The notes under the pieces are model-generated. The model searched no databases. It was given only the letters and a program-made list of their open reading frames with translations, and was not told the origin of the DNA. A DNA stretch of 64,000 nt from NCBI GenBank assembly GCA_965242565.1, contig OZ251457.1, forward strand, positions 1,054,001 to 1,118,000, in the 5' to 3' direction. The translations under genes were made by a program, and so were the position numbers. Source of the DNA: CATQGW01 sp965242565 (GTDB lineage: Bacteria; Chloroflexota; Dehalococcoidia; Bin125). This document shows positions 16,669 through 25,140 of this stretch, piece by piece; the first letter of the stretch is position 1, and every line of letters begins with the position of its first letter.

Positions 16669-19143
16669 ATGGCCGAGGGCATGTTGGACGGGACGCGCAT
16701 CCTCGATCTGAGCGACGAGCCGCTGGCGCAGGCCGGGCGGCTGCTGACGGAGCTGGGCGCGGACGTGATCCGGGTGGAGGATGCGGGGGGCGACGCGCTA
16801 CGGCGTCGTCCGCCGTTTGTGGACGATGCGGAGGGCGATCTCGAGCGCGGCTGGGCGCACCTGCTGTACAACGCGGGCAAGCGGAGTCTGGCGGTGGATA
16901 CGGAGGATGCGTCGGTCTGGGCGGCGCTGACGCCGCTCGTGGAGCAGTGCGACGCGGTGATCGCGCCGCTGTCGGCGAATGGTGCGCCGGCGGGCTGGCT
17001 GGCCGGGCGGGATGGCTGGCCGCGGCGGGTTCCGCTGGTGGAGACCGTCTTTCGGCGGGGCACGGAGGAGCCGGTCAGCGACATCACGGCGATCGCGGCG
17101 GGCGGGCATCTGACGCTGAACGGCTTTCCGGAGGATCCGCCGATCTGGCCGGCGGGCAATCTGGCCTACAAGCAGGCGTCGTTGGCGGCGGCCGAAGCGG
17201 CGGTGGCGCTGATCTTTCAGCAGCGGCGGGGCGGGCCGGCCGGCGAGGTGGTCGTCTCGATGCAGGAGGCGGTGGCGTTCACGACGCTGCAGACGGCGAA
17301 CGGCAACTATCACCACTGGCATGATCACTCGCCCGATCGGCACACGCCGATCGGCTCGGGCGCGACGTATATGAGCGCCGATGGGCACTGGTTGTCGTTT
17401 ACGATTCATCCGCCGCACTGGCCGCGCTTCGTGGACTGGGCGGATCGGGTGCTGGGCGCGGCGGCGCTGCGGGAGCCGCGCTTCGACGACGAGGAGTACC
17501 GCGGGCTGCATTTTGCGGAGGAGATTCGGCCCTGGGTGGAGCGTCTATGCGCGACGCTGACGCTGGATGAGCTGACGAGCGAGGGGCAGCGGCTGGGGCT
17601 GTTGGTGCTGCCGTTCAACACGCCGCAGGAAGTGGCGGAGGACGAGCATCTGCGGGCGCGCGGCTTTTTCCAGCGGGTGGCGCACCCGCAGTTGGGGCGT
17701 GAGCTGACGCTGGCGCGGTCGGCGATCCGCTGGCAGGGGCACCAGCCGCAGGCGCGGCGCGCGCCGTCGCTGGGCGAGCACAGCGAGCAGATTGTGCGGG
17801 AGTTGGCGGGCTGGAGCGAGACGCAGGTTGAGGAGGCGCGGCGGCGCGGGGCGCTGGTCGGGCCGAGTCCGGAGCGGGCGGTCGTTCCCGCGCCGCCGAA
17901 GCCGCAAATCCGTTACGTCGATTACGAGCCCGCGCCGCCGCGCAAGCCGCTGGAGGGCGTGCGGGTGCTCGACTTCTGCTGGGCGATTGCGGGCTCGTTG
18001 GGCACGCGGCTGCTGGCGGACCTGGGCGCGGAGGTGCTGAAGATCGAGTCGCAGCACCGGCTGGATCCGATCCGCTACATCGGCGTGCAGCCGGCGGATC
18101 AGTTTTCGATCAACACCAACGGGGTGTTCAACGATTGCAGCGCGGGCAAACGGGCGGTGACGGTGAATCTGAGCGTGCCGGAGGGAGTGGAGACGATCCG
18201 CGAGCTGGCGGCGTCGGCGGATGTGGTGACCTCGAACTACACGCCGTATCGGCTGGATCGCTGGGGCGTGGGCTACGAGGATTTGCGCCAGGTTCGCCCG
18301 GACATCATCGTCTGCAACGTGGCGGTGATGGGGATTGAGGGTCCGCGGGCGGAGTGGCGGTCGTACGGGAACGGGATTGTGGCGATGTGCGGGCTGTCGC
18401 TGAGCAGCGGCTTCGCGGAGCGCCCGCCGATCTGCTTCGGCGCGCTGCACACGGATTTCACGGTGCCCTACTACCTGGCGATGTCGGTGATGTCGGCGCT
18501 GGACGCGCGCAACCGCACGGGGGAGGGGCGCTATCTGGAGCTGGCGCAGTACGAGACGGCGACGCAGCTGCTGGACACGGAGCTGATCGAAGCGCTGAAC
18601 GGCGCGCCGGCGCGGGCGCGGCTGGGCAACCGCTCGCCCTGGCAGGCCCCGCACGGGGTGTTCCCGACCAGCGAAGAGGATCGCTGGCTGGCGGTCGCCT
18701 GCCGCGACGACGCGGACTGGCGGGCGCTGTGCGGAGTGATCGGTCGCGGCGATCTGGCGGTGCGGGCGGATCTGGCGACGGTCGCGGGGCGGCTGGCGGC
18801 GGTGGATGAGGTGGAGTCGGCGGTGGCGGCGTGGACGAGCGAGCGGGATCAGTGGGAGGGCGCGAAGGCGCTGACCGACGCGGGTGTGCCCGCCAGCCCA
18901 GTGGAACGCCTGGCCGACTTCTTCGGGCGCGACGCGGCAATGCGCGACGCCTACGCCCAAGTGGAGTCGCCGGAGGTGGAGCCGCTGCATGTGCAGCACG
19001 AGCCGATTCTGTGGGACGGGGAGCGGCTGTCGGTGTCGCGCGCGCCGCTGTGGGGAGAGCACACGGAGGCGGTGCTGAAGGGTTTGCTGGGGAAGACAGA
19101 TGCGGAGCTGGGGGAGTTGGCGGCGGCGGGCGTGTTGTTTTAG
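16669..19143 (+). CDS. Double-domain class III CoA-transferase (CaiB/BaiF family fusion)
   Basis: An 824-residue protein made of two CaiB/BaiF domains in one chain: residues 1 to about 405 and about 425-824, joined by a Pro-rich linker. Class III enzymes move CoA between carboxylic acids through an aspartyl-CoA intermediate. The C-terminal domain keeps the expected Asp (D596 in HTDFTVPYY). At the matching place in the N-terminal domain the sequence reads GNLAY, with Asn164 where Asp is expected, so the first domain may be inactive or structural. Most class III enzymes are about 400 residues and dimerise as interlocked rings. A split pair of similar N-type and C-type proteins is encoded at 47.9-50.2 kb. 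The acyl substrate is unknown. Confidence 0.9.
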   Translation: MAEGMLDGTRILDLSDEPLAQAGRLLTELGADVIRVEDAGGDALRRRPPFVDDAEGDLERGWAHLLYNAGKRSLAVDTEDASVWAALTPLVEQCDAVIAPLSANGAPAGWLAGRDGWPRRVPLVETVFRRGTEEPVSDITAIAAGGHLTLNGFPEDPPIWPAGNLAYKQASLAAAEAAVALIFQQRRGGPAGEVVVSMQEAVAFTTLQTANGNYHHWHDHSPDRHTPIGSGATYMSADGHWLSFTIHPPHWPRFVDWADRVLGAAALREPRFDDEEYRGLHFAEEIRPWVERLCATLTLDELTSEGQRLGLLVLPFNTPQEVAEDEHLRARGFFQRVAHPQLGRELTLARSAIRWQGHQPQARRAPSLGEHSEQIVRELAGWSETQVEEARRRGALVGPSPERAVVPAPPKPQIRYVDYEPAPPRKPLEGVRVLDFCWAIAGSLGTRLLADLGAEVLKIESQHRLDPIRYIGVQPADQFSINTNGVFNDCSAGKRAVTVNLSVPEGVETIRELAASADVVTSNYTPYRLDRWGVGYEDLRQVRPDIIVCNVAVMGIEGPRAEWRSYGNGIVAMCGLSLSSGFAERPPICFGALHTDFTVPYYLAMSVMSALDARNRTGEGRYLELAQYETATQLLDTELIEALNGAPARARLGNRSPWQAPHGVFPTSEEDRWLAVACRDDADWRALCGVIGRGDLAVRADLATVAGRLAAVDEVESAVAAWTSERDQWEGAKALTDAGVPASPVERLADFFGRDAAMRDAYAQVESPEVEPLHVQHEPILWDGERLSVSRAPLWGEHTEAVLKGLLGKTDAELGELAAAGVLF

Positions 19144-19164
19144 GGGACGCCGTGTTTGCGGGGG

Positions 19165-19240
19165 CGGGCCGACCCCCCAGCCGCTGCGCGGCAGCCCCCC
19201 TGCGTAGGGGGGCGATTCGGAGGGGGATGGTAGGGGCGCT
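19165..19240. repeat. Hairpin repeat element, copy 1
   Basis: The core CCCCCCTGCGTAGGGGGG is a perfect 7-bp GC stem with a short loop, preceded by GACCCCCCAGCCGCTGCGCGGCAG, which carries its own small stem. A near-identical copy lies at 20480-20528 and a variant at 21870-21935. It sits just after the CoA-transferase stop and could end transcription or stabilise mRNA, but it has no T-run. Confidence 0.65.
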
Positions 19241-19255
19241 TATGTGAAGGCGGGC

Positions 19256-20401
19256 CTAGGGCGGGGGGCGGGGGGATGCGCCCCCCTCTACATCTCCCCC
19301 CAGGATGGGGGGAGACTTGAGATTGTCTCCTCCCGCGGTGGGGGGTTGGTTTTGGCGGCGGCGGTGGGCTTGTCGGGCTTGTTCGTAGGCTTCGAGGACT
19401 TTTTGGCGGATGGGGGACACGGGTTTGGTGTTGGCGGTTTTCCTGGGCGTCGGGGCGGGCGGCGGCGCGGGGATGGGTCGCGCCGGTGGGATGGAGGTGT
19501 CGACTTTTGCGATGCGGATGGGGCGGGGGAGTCGGGGGGTGGGGAGCCGGGGGAGGGGGTTGCGGGGGCTGGGCGGGTGCTGTGCGGCGGCTTGGGTCTG
19601 GGCGCGAGCGGCGGCGGTGCCGGCTTGGGCGTCGGCGCTGATGTCGGCGCCGGTTTGGGCGCTGGCGTCGGTGTTGATGTCGGCGTCGGCGGCGGCGCGG
19701 GCTTGGGCGTAGGCGGGGTGGTAGGGGTTGGGCGGGAAGTTGCCGTCGGGGTCGGCGGCGTAGCGCGCGGCGCGCTCGAGGGCTTCCCGGGCGGCTTGCG
19801 CTTCGCCGTGCTTGGCGGCGTATTCGGCGGCCAACTCGGCGGTCAACTCTTCGATGTCGGGCACCTGCTCGGTATGCGGCGAGTAGGCGTACTGGAGGTT
19901 GTAGAGGTAGCGCTCCAGGTCGAGCGGCGAGGGCGGGCCGGGCGGATCGGGCAGCAGGCAGCGGTTGAGGTCGTTGATCTCTTCCATGCTGCTGGCGAAG
20001 AGCCGGACGACGCGCAGCTCGAAGTCGTCGGGGTCGGCGTCCGGAACCAGCGAGCGGAGCGGTTTGAGCAGGCCGAGGCCGTGCGCGGCGACGCGCAGGG
20101 CGGAGAGTTGGACGTGTTCGGAGCGGGCGTGTTGGGCGAGGTCGAGGATGCGGTCGCCGACGTATTCGTAGCCGTAGGCGCAGCCCAGGCAGTAGAGCGC
20201 GGAGAGGCGGATGTGTTCGCTTTGGGCGGCGTAGCCGAGAGCGTTGAGCTGTCCGACGAGCAGGTCGCCCTGCTCGGCGCGGGTGCGCGTCGGTTCGGGC
20301 GGTTCGGTGGGGCGCTGCGGCGCGGGGGCGTCGTGGTCGCCCAGCAGCCGGATGATGTCGGCGTGGTTCCAGGCGGGCGGGTCGGCGGGTGGGTCGGTCA
20401 T
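19256..20401 (-). CDS. Hypothetical helical-repeat protein with Pro/Ala-rich tail
   Basis: This 381-residue protein is unrecognised. Residues 40-115 look like alpha-helical repeats: QSEHIRLSALYCLG and RSEHVQLSALRVAA are clear duplicates of one another. Residues 150-225 are also helical. From about residue 235 the sequence is Ala-, Pro- and Thr-rich, probably disordered. The last 25 or so residues (NLKSPPILGG, DVEGGAS) are the translation of an intergenic hairpin repeat with TCTCCCCCC and GGGGGGAGA arms. The natural stop has probably been replaced when the repeat inserted. It is co-directional with recF on the minus strand, 230 bp downstream of it. Confidence 0.65.
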   Translation of the reverse strand: MTDPPADPPAWNHADIIRLLGDHDAPAPQRPTEPPEPTRTRAEQGDLLVGQLNALGYAAQSEHIRLSALYCLGCAYGYEYVGDRILDLAQHARSEHVQLSALRVAAHGLGLLKPLRSLVPDADPDDFELRVVRLFASSMEEINDLNRCLLPDPPGPPSPLDLERYLYNLQYAYSPHTEQVPDIEELTAELAAEYAAKHGEAQAAREALERAARYAADPDGNFPPNPYHPAYAQARAAADADINTDASAQTGADISADAQAGTAAARAQTQAAAQHPPSPRNPLPRLPTPRLPRPIRIAKVDTSIPPARPIPAPPPAPTPRKTANTKPVSPIRQKVLEAYEQARQAHRRRQNQPPTAGGDNLKSPPILGGDVEGGASPRPPP

Positions 20402-20479
20402 GAGGGGATTGTAGCGTACGTTTGTTCTGTTGGGTGTGGGTTGGGTTACGTTTGGCGGGGGGTTAGGGGTGAGGGCGGC

Positions 20480-20600
20480 CGACCCCCCAGCCGCTACGCG
20501 GCAGCCCCCCTGCGTAGGGGGGCGATTTCAGAGCCCCCCCCTCTCAATCTCCCCCCAGGATGGGGGGAGAGGCCGGAAGGCCCCCAGGATGGGGGGGAAA
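20480..20600. repeat. Hairpin repeat elements, copy 2 plus CTCCCCCCAGGATGGGGGGAG family
   Basis: Two repeat types lie side by side downstream of recF. The first repeats the CCCCCCTGCGTAGGGGGG element of 19.2 kb. The second is TCTCCCCCC-AGGAT-GGGGGGAGA, a perfect 9-bp stem, followed by a partial second copy. Both could act as factor-independent stop-like structures for recF, though no T-tract follows on either strand. Confidence 0.65.
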
Positions 20601-20631
20601 GGGATGAGCGGGGTTAGGGGGATGGGCGGGG

Positions 20632-21822
20632 TTAGGGGGTGAGGGTGCGGTTTTGGATTTTGTGGTGGGCGGCGGGAGGGGGGAGTGCGGCGGGGAGGGT
20701 TTCGGGGCGTGCGGTGGTGAGGATGATTTGGGGGGCGTCGGCGAGGAAGCGGGCGGCGCGCTCGCGGCGGTCGGCGTCGAGCTCGCTGAAGAGGTCGTCG
20801 AGCAGGAGGATGGGTGCTTCGCGGCTGCGGCGGGCGATGAGGTCGGCCTGGGCGACGCGGAGTGCGAGGGCGGCGTCGCGCTGCTGGGCGCGGGAGGCGT
20901 AGGCGGCGGCGGAGCGCCCGTTGAGTTCGGCGGCGAGGTCGTCGCGGTGGGGTCCGACGGTGGTGACGGCGCGGCGGAGGTCGTCGGGGCGGGCGCGCTC
21001 CAGGGCGTCGGCCATGCGCTCTTGCCAGTCGCGCTCTGATTCGCTCTCGGCGACGGTCCGGGAGTTGTCGCGCAGGGCGGGCTGGTAGCGGATTTCGAGT
21101 CGCTCTTGGGCCGTGTCCGGAGCGGTGTCCTGAGCAGTGTTTGGGCCTTGCAGTTGGGCGTGGCGGACGGCGGCGCGTTGGACGAGGTAGTCGGCGGCCT
21201 GGGCGCGGGCGTGCCAGATGCGGCCGGCTTCGGCGCTGAGCAGGTCGTCCCACTCGGTCAGTTCGGCGGGGGCGGCCTGGCGGGCGGCGATGCGGCGGAG
21301 CAACGCGTTGCGCTGCTGGACGGCCTGTCGGTAGCGGGAGAGGGCGAGGGTGTGGGCGGGCTGGACCTGGCTGATGGTGAGGTCGAGGAAGGTGCGGCGT
21401 CGGGCGGCGTCGCCGGTGAGCAGGTCGGTGTCGAGTCCGCTGAAGGCGACAGCGCGGATTGCGCCGAGGGCCTGGCTGGCGGAGCGGACGACGCCGTTGA
21501 TTTTGATGCGTTTTTGCGCGCCGGCGGCATGAGGCGCGCCGCCGCGGGCGGCGAGTGCGATTTCGACGAGGACGGGGGCCTGGGGGGTTTGGGCTTCGCC
21601 TTCGATGCGGGCGACGGCGGGCGGTTCGGCGTCCCAGGCGATCAGTTCGCTCTCGCGGGAGGCGCGCGGGGAGCGGAGCGCGGCGAGCATGGCGGCGGCT
21701 TCGATGAGGTTGGTTTTGCCGGAGGCGTTGGGGCCGCTGATGATGGTGAGTCCGGGTTGGAGCTTGAGGTCGAGGCGGGGCCAGGAGCGGAAGTTGCGGA
21801 GGCGGAGGCGGGTGAGATGCAC
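20632..21822 (-). CDS. recF: DNA replication and repair protein RecF
   Basis: This 396-residue protein starts at GTG 21822 with the RecF N-terminus (HLTRLRLRNFRSW) and the Walker A motif GPNASGKTN. The SMC-like signature and Walker B region appear near the C-terminus (ILLLDDLFSELD). RecF loads RecA at single-strand gaps together with RecO and RecR. The length is close to the family's usual 360-400. In many genomes recF lies beside dnaN and gyrB; here it does not. The frame is open for another 100 codons upstream, but that stretch covers hairpin repeats and is not coding. Confidence 0.93.
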   Translation of the reverse strand: MHLTRLRLRNFRSWPRLDLKLQPGLTIISGPNASGKTNLIEAAAMLAALRSPRASRESELIAWDAEPPAVARIEGEAQTPQAPVLVEIALAARGGAPHAAGAQKRIKINGVVRSASQALGAIRAVAFSGLDTDLLTGDAARRRTFLDLTISQVQPAHTLALSRYRQAVQQRNALLRRIAARQAAPAELTEWDDLLSAEAGRIWHARAQAADYLVQRAAVRHAQLQGPNTAQDTAPDTAQERLEIRYQPALRDNSRTVAESESERDWQERMADALERARPDDLRRAVTTVGPHRDDLAAELNGRSAAAYASRAQQRDAALALRVAQADLIARRSREAPILLLDDLFSELDADRRERAARFLADAPQIILTTARPETLPAALPPPAAHHKIQNRTLTP

Positions 21823-21869
21823 GAGGGGAGTGTATGGGGGGTGGGAGGTGTGGGGCGGGAGGTGGGGCG

Positions 21870-21935
21870 GCCGACCCCCCAGTCCGCTAGAGCGGACAGC
21901 CCCCCTGCGCAGGGGGGCGGTTTCGGAGGGGGAGA
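21870..21935. repeat. Hairpin repeat element, copy 3
   Basis: This is a variant of the 19.2-kb element: GACCCCCCAGTCCGCTAGAGCGGAC followed by CCCCCCTGCGCAGGGGGG. Two GC-rich stems are present. It lies between recF and the divergent ferritin-like operon, so any promoter for that operon must lie downstream, in 21936-22027, where an AT-richer patch (TTTGATAGTATG, 21964-21975) is seen. Confidence 0.6.
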
Positions 21936-22027
21936 GGGCGGACGGGGTGCGTTGTGTGTTGGGTTTGATAGTATGTGCGCAGCTGCTGCGCGGGGAACGG
22001 GTCCTTGCGCGGGAAACGGAGTTGGCG

Positions 22028-23074
22028 ATGACCACGACGACGACGGATGTTCCGGGGATCAACCTGGACTGGCTGAATGTGGAGACGGAGCAGGGGCTGG
22101 AGGTCGAGACGGGTCGGAAGGGGTTGACGCTGGCGTCGATCAACCAGCTGACGTACGGGGTGGACGATCGGGATCAGGCGCGGGAGCGGCAGTGGGCGCC
22201 GCGGGGTTCGCAGGCGGATCCGCGCTCGCCGTCGAACTCGGTGCAGCACATGAACAAGGCGGATGTGTGGTCGGAGAGCGCGATGCTGCTCTACGAGGAG
22301 GCGCTGCAGCGGCAGTGGTCGTCGGCGCGGGACATTCCGTGGGACACGATTGAGGAGCTGCCGCCGGACATCGAGCGGGCGATGTGTACGCTCTGCACGT
22401 TCCTGACGCAGGTGGAGTTCATCGCGGGCGATGTGCCGGGGCGCTTCCTGGAGCAGATTCACCCGGAGTTCTTCGAGTCGCAGCTGTTCCTGGGGACGCA
22501 GCTGATGGACGAGGCGCGGCATCTGGACGTGTTCCGCAAGCGCTCGCTGGTGAACGGCGGGGGGATGTCGGGCGCGGGTCTGGGTGCGGTGCAGCTGCTG
22601 AGCTCGGACGATTTCACGGAGATGACGGCGCTGCTGCATCTGGTCGGCGAGGGCTTTGTGCAGACGCTGTTCCGGATGGGGGAGTTGATCGCGCAGAACG
22701 AGGCGGAGAAGCGGATTTTCCGTCTGTCGGCGCAGGATGAGAGCCGGCATCTGGCGTTCGGGGTGACGCACCTGAAGTACACGGTGGAGACGGAGCCGTG
22801 GCGGCAGGAGGAGCTGCACCACATTCTGGACATGCAGGAGGCGCTGCTGACGCAGAGCCAGCAGACGAGCCTGACGACGAATCCGCTGACGGGCGAGGCG
22901 CTGGCGATTCTGTCGGGCGGGGGCATCGAGCACCTCGACGAGGGCTACAAGATGGTGATGCTGATGCGCCGCAAGCAGTTCATCGAGTACGCGCACCGGC
23001 TGGAGGTGATCGGCCTGGATCGGACGGAGCGGTTCGCGCCGGAGGTGCTGGAGTTGCTGGGGGACGCGGCGTAG
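22028..23074 (+). CDS. Ferritin-like diiron protein (R2/monooxygenase-type fold), intact metal site
   Basis: This 348-residue helical protein carries a complete ferritin-like diiron set: E130, then E162 and H165 in DEARH, E208, and E238 and H241 in DESRH. The pattern E, ExxH, E, ExxH matches ribonucleotide reductase R2, bacterial multicomponent monooxygenase and R2-like oxidase families. So oxygen activation or radical chemistry is expected. I cannot assign it to a named subfamily. ATG 22028 is the first good start after the repeat; upstream frame is a shadow. It heads a run of four co-directional genes, followed after 124 bp by a degenerate paralogue and then by two selenocysteine-type thioredoxin-fold proteins. 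It is most likely cytoplasmic, since no signal is present. Confidence 0.87.
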   Translation: MTTTTTDVPGINLDWLNVETEQGLEVETGRKGLTLASINQLTYGVDDRDQARERQWAPRGSQADPRSPSNSVQHMNKADVWSESAMLLYEEALQRQWSSARDIPWDTIEELPPDIERAMCTLCTFLTQVEFIAGDVPGRFLEQIHPEFFESQLFLGTQLMDEARHLDVFRKRSLVNGGGMSGAGLGAVQLLSSDDFTEMTALLHLVGEGFVQTLFRMGELIAQNEAEKRIFRLSAQDESRHLAFGVTHLKYTVETEPWRQEELHHILDMQEALLTQSQQTSLTTNPLTGEALAILSGGGIEHLDEGYKMVMLMRRKQFIEYAHRLEVIGLDRTERFAPEVLELLGDAA

Positions 23075-23198
23075 GGGCGCGACTCGCGAGCAACGGCTGC
23101 CGGGCGACGGGCGACAGGGCATGTCGTTCGGCGGCTGCGGCTCAGGTCGGCCCAGGTCAGCGGGGCGGGCGTCGGATCAACGTGAGGAGCGGCGACTG

Positions 23199-24437
23199 AT
23201 GGAACTTTCGGCGAACACGAAGGTGCGGGCGCGGGCGGCTGGTTGGTCGGACGAGCTGATTGCGCGGCTGGAGGCGTCGACGGCGACGGATCAGCAGGTG
23301 GAGAATCTGGCGTTCGGGAAGATGCCGGGCGAGCGGGTGGACAAGTGGATCGATTTTCTGGAGCGGGATCCGGACAATCCGTTCACGAAGGCGCCGATGA
23401 ACGTGTTCCGGACGCCGGCGGAGACGGGGGTGAAGGCGCGGCCGAGCGAGGACGGGCTGCTGCTGCGGGACATCAACATCGGCTCCTACGGGGTGGTGCC
23501 GGATGAGTGGGAGTTGCCGAACGACGCGCCGCGGGGGACGGAGTCGACGGGGCAGCTGATTCCGGCGGGCTACAGCATTTTCGACAAGGCGGAGGTGTGG
23601 TCGGAGAACGCGGTCGATCTGTACGAGGACGCGATCCGCGATCGGTGGACGCCGGCGACGGAGTTGGACTGGGAGGGCGGGCTGGCGGAGTTGCCGGAGG
23701 AGCTGGAGCGGGCGGTGGGGCAGATCTGCACGGTGTACAGCAACAACGGGCTGGTGGAGCAGAAGATCATCGGCAAGTGGCTGGAGGAGATTTCCTACGG
23801 CTACCACGAGGTGAAGCTGTTTCTGGCGACGCAGGCGTACGACGCGGGCCGGAAGGTGGAAGTGCTGCGCAAGCGTGCGCTGATCAACGGGGGCGGTCTG
23901 GGGCAGGCGCCGCTGGGGCAGATTTACCGCAGCTGGTACCAGGCGCTGACCTTCACGGACATGCTGATCGCGCTGAACGTGATCTACAAGTCCTACGAGA
24001 CGACGCTGTTCGAGTCGGCCTCGGAGTGGGCGCAGACGGAGGTGGAGCGGGAGATCTTCGCCAATCTGGCGCGGGACTCGCGGCGGCATCTGGATTACGG
24101 GCTGGGTCACCTGGAGTGGTACGCGCGGTACAAGCCGACGGCGGAGCGGACGCTGCCGATTTCGTTCATCCGGGCGGAGGCGGGGCTGGTGCAGGAGATG
24201 CGTCTGTCGACGTCGGAGCGGGAGGCGCTGGTGGTGCTGATGGGCGGCGGGGTGGAGAATCTGGCGGCGGGCGTGGAGCGTCTGGGCGAGCTGCGGGCGC
24301 GGCAATACGCGGACTACCTGGAGCGCCTGGCGAGCATCAATTTCGACCGGCCGACGGCGCATCCGGGGCTGATCAGCCTGGGTGAGAATCCGCTGGAGGG
24401 CGGCACCGTGGCGGTGCGCGCCGTCTCGCGGAACTGA
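23199..24437 (+). CDS. Ferritin-like paralogue with a degenerate diiron site
   Basis: A 412-residue protein clearly homologous to the preceding gene (shared blocks such as RKRxLxNGGG and AEVWSENA versus ADVWSESA), with about 60 extra N-terminal residues. Every carboxylate ligand of the first protein is changed: E130 to G184, E162 to A216, E208 to K264 and E238 to S294. H165 becomes K219, and only H241 is kept as H297. The helices are preserved, so this is not a decaying pseudogene. It looks like a structural or regulatory partner, as in the beta subunit of bacterial monooxygenases or yeast Rnr4. AGGAG lies about 10 bp before ATG 23199. The next gene starts 15 bp after its stop. Confidence 0.85.
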   Translation: MELSANTKVRARAAGWSDELIARLEASTATDQQVENLAFGKMPGERVDKWIDFLERDPDNPFTKAPMNVFRTPAETGVKARPSEDGLLLRDINIGSYGVVPDEWELPNDAPRGTESTGQLIPAGYSIFDKAEVWSENAVDLYEDAIRDRWTPATELDWEGGLAELPEELERAVGQICTVYSNNGLVEQKIIGKWLEEISYGYHEVKLFLATQAYDAGRKVEVLRKRALINGGGLGQAPLGQIYRSWYQALTFTDMLIALNVIYKSYETTLFESASEWAQTEVEREIFANLARDSRRHLDYGLGHLEWYARYKPTAERTLPISFIRAEAGLVQEMRLSTSEREALVVLMGGGVENLAAGVERLGELRARQYADYLERLASINFDRPTAHPGLISLGENPLEGGTVAVRAVSRN

Positions 24438-24452
24438 GAGGGGAGCGGCGCG

Positions 24453-25136
24453 ATGGGCCGCCTCGCACTCCTGCTGGGCGCGGTTGCGGCGCTGGCGCTG
24501 GCGGCGTCGTGCGGGGGCGAGGCGGGGGAGCCGCAGCCGACGCCGGGTTCGACGCGGGCGGAGCGGGCGGAGACGGTTGTGGAGCAGCAGGCGGAGGAGA
24601 CGGTCGCGGCGGTTGCGGATCGGCGCGCGGGGGTGGCGGCGGCGCGGAACGTGGTGGGCGATCCGGATGCGCCGGTGCTGATTGTGGAGTACAGCGACTT
24701 TCAGTGAGGGGGCTGTCGGCAGTTCGCGGCTCAGGCTGAGCCGCGCATATTTGAGGAGCTGGTGCGGACGGGGATCGCGCGGTTTGAGTACCGGCATTTC
24801 GTGGTTTTCGGGGCGCAGAGCGAGTTTTCGGCGCTGGCGACGGAGTGCGGGGCGGATCAGGGGGCGTTCTGGCAGTTTCACGATGCCTACATGAGCGGAC
24901 GGGCGTCGCTGTATGCGCGGTCGGGGGCGATTGGGCTGGCGGCGGAGTTGGGGCTGGACGAGGGGGAGTTCACTACATGCATCGACGAGGAGCGTCACAC
25001 GCCGACGATTGAGGCGACGCAGCGTTCGGCGCGGGCGGCGGGGATTCGGGGAACGCCTACACTGACGGTGAACGGGCAACGAGTGGCGGCGAGCGCGGAC
25101 TCGGTGATCGAGGCGGCGCTGGCGGCGGCGGAGTAG
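24453..25136 (+). CDS. Selenocysteine-containing DsbA/thioredoxin-fold lipoprotein (in-frame TGA at 24705-24707)
   Basis: Read through the TGA, the frame gives 227 residues with Sec at position 85. Residues 1-20 are a lipoprotein signal (lipobox ending AASC20). A charged linker follows, then a thioredoxin/DsbA-like domain: VLIVEYSDFQ-Sec-GGC-RQFAAQ, the helical insert with FWQFHD, and the cis-Pro loop GTPTLTVNG (Pro near 202). In this family the motif after YSDFQ is CxxC, so the TGA replaces exactly the first, nucleophilic Cys. The frames before and after the TGA are in phase. A perfect 9-bp hairpin begins 17 nt after it. A strong GAGGGGAG precedes ATG 24453. Automated callers would split this into an 84-residue protein and a fragment at 24762-25136. 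A thiol-disulfide reductase or peroxidase-type role outside the membrane is inferred. Confidence 0.85.
24725..24745 (+). promoter_or_regulatory. Candidate bacterial SECIS hairpin, copy 1
   Basis: CGCGGCTCA-GGC-TGAGCCGCG forms a perfect 9-bp stem with a GGC loop. It starts 17 nt after the TGA at 24705-24707. Bacterial SECIS elements lie inside the coding region just downstream of the Sec codon, with a small apical loop having G in its first positions; this fits. It would bind SelB during translation. Confidence 0.75.
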
Positions 25137-25140
25137 GGCG

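Noticed and set aside
21936..22027. Sigma-70 promoter for the diiron operon
   Set aside because: TAGTAT and TTGTGT are present but only 11 nt apart, so I did not annotate them as a promoter.
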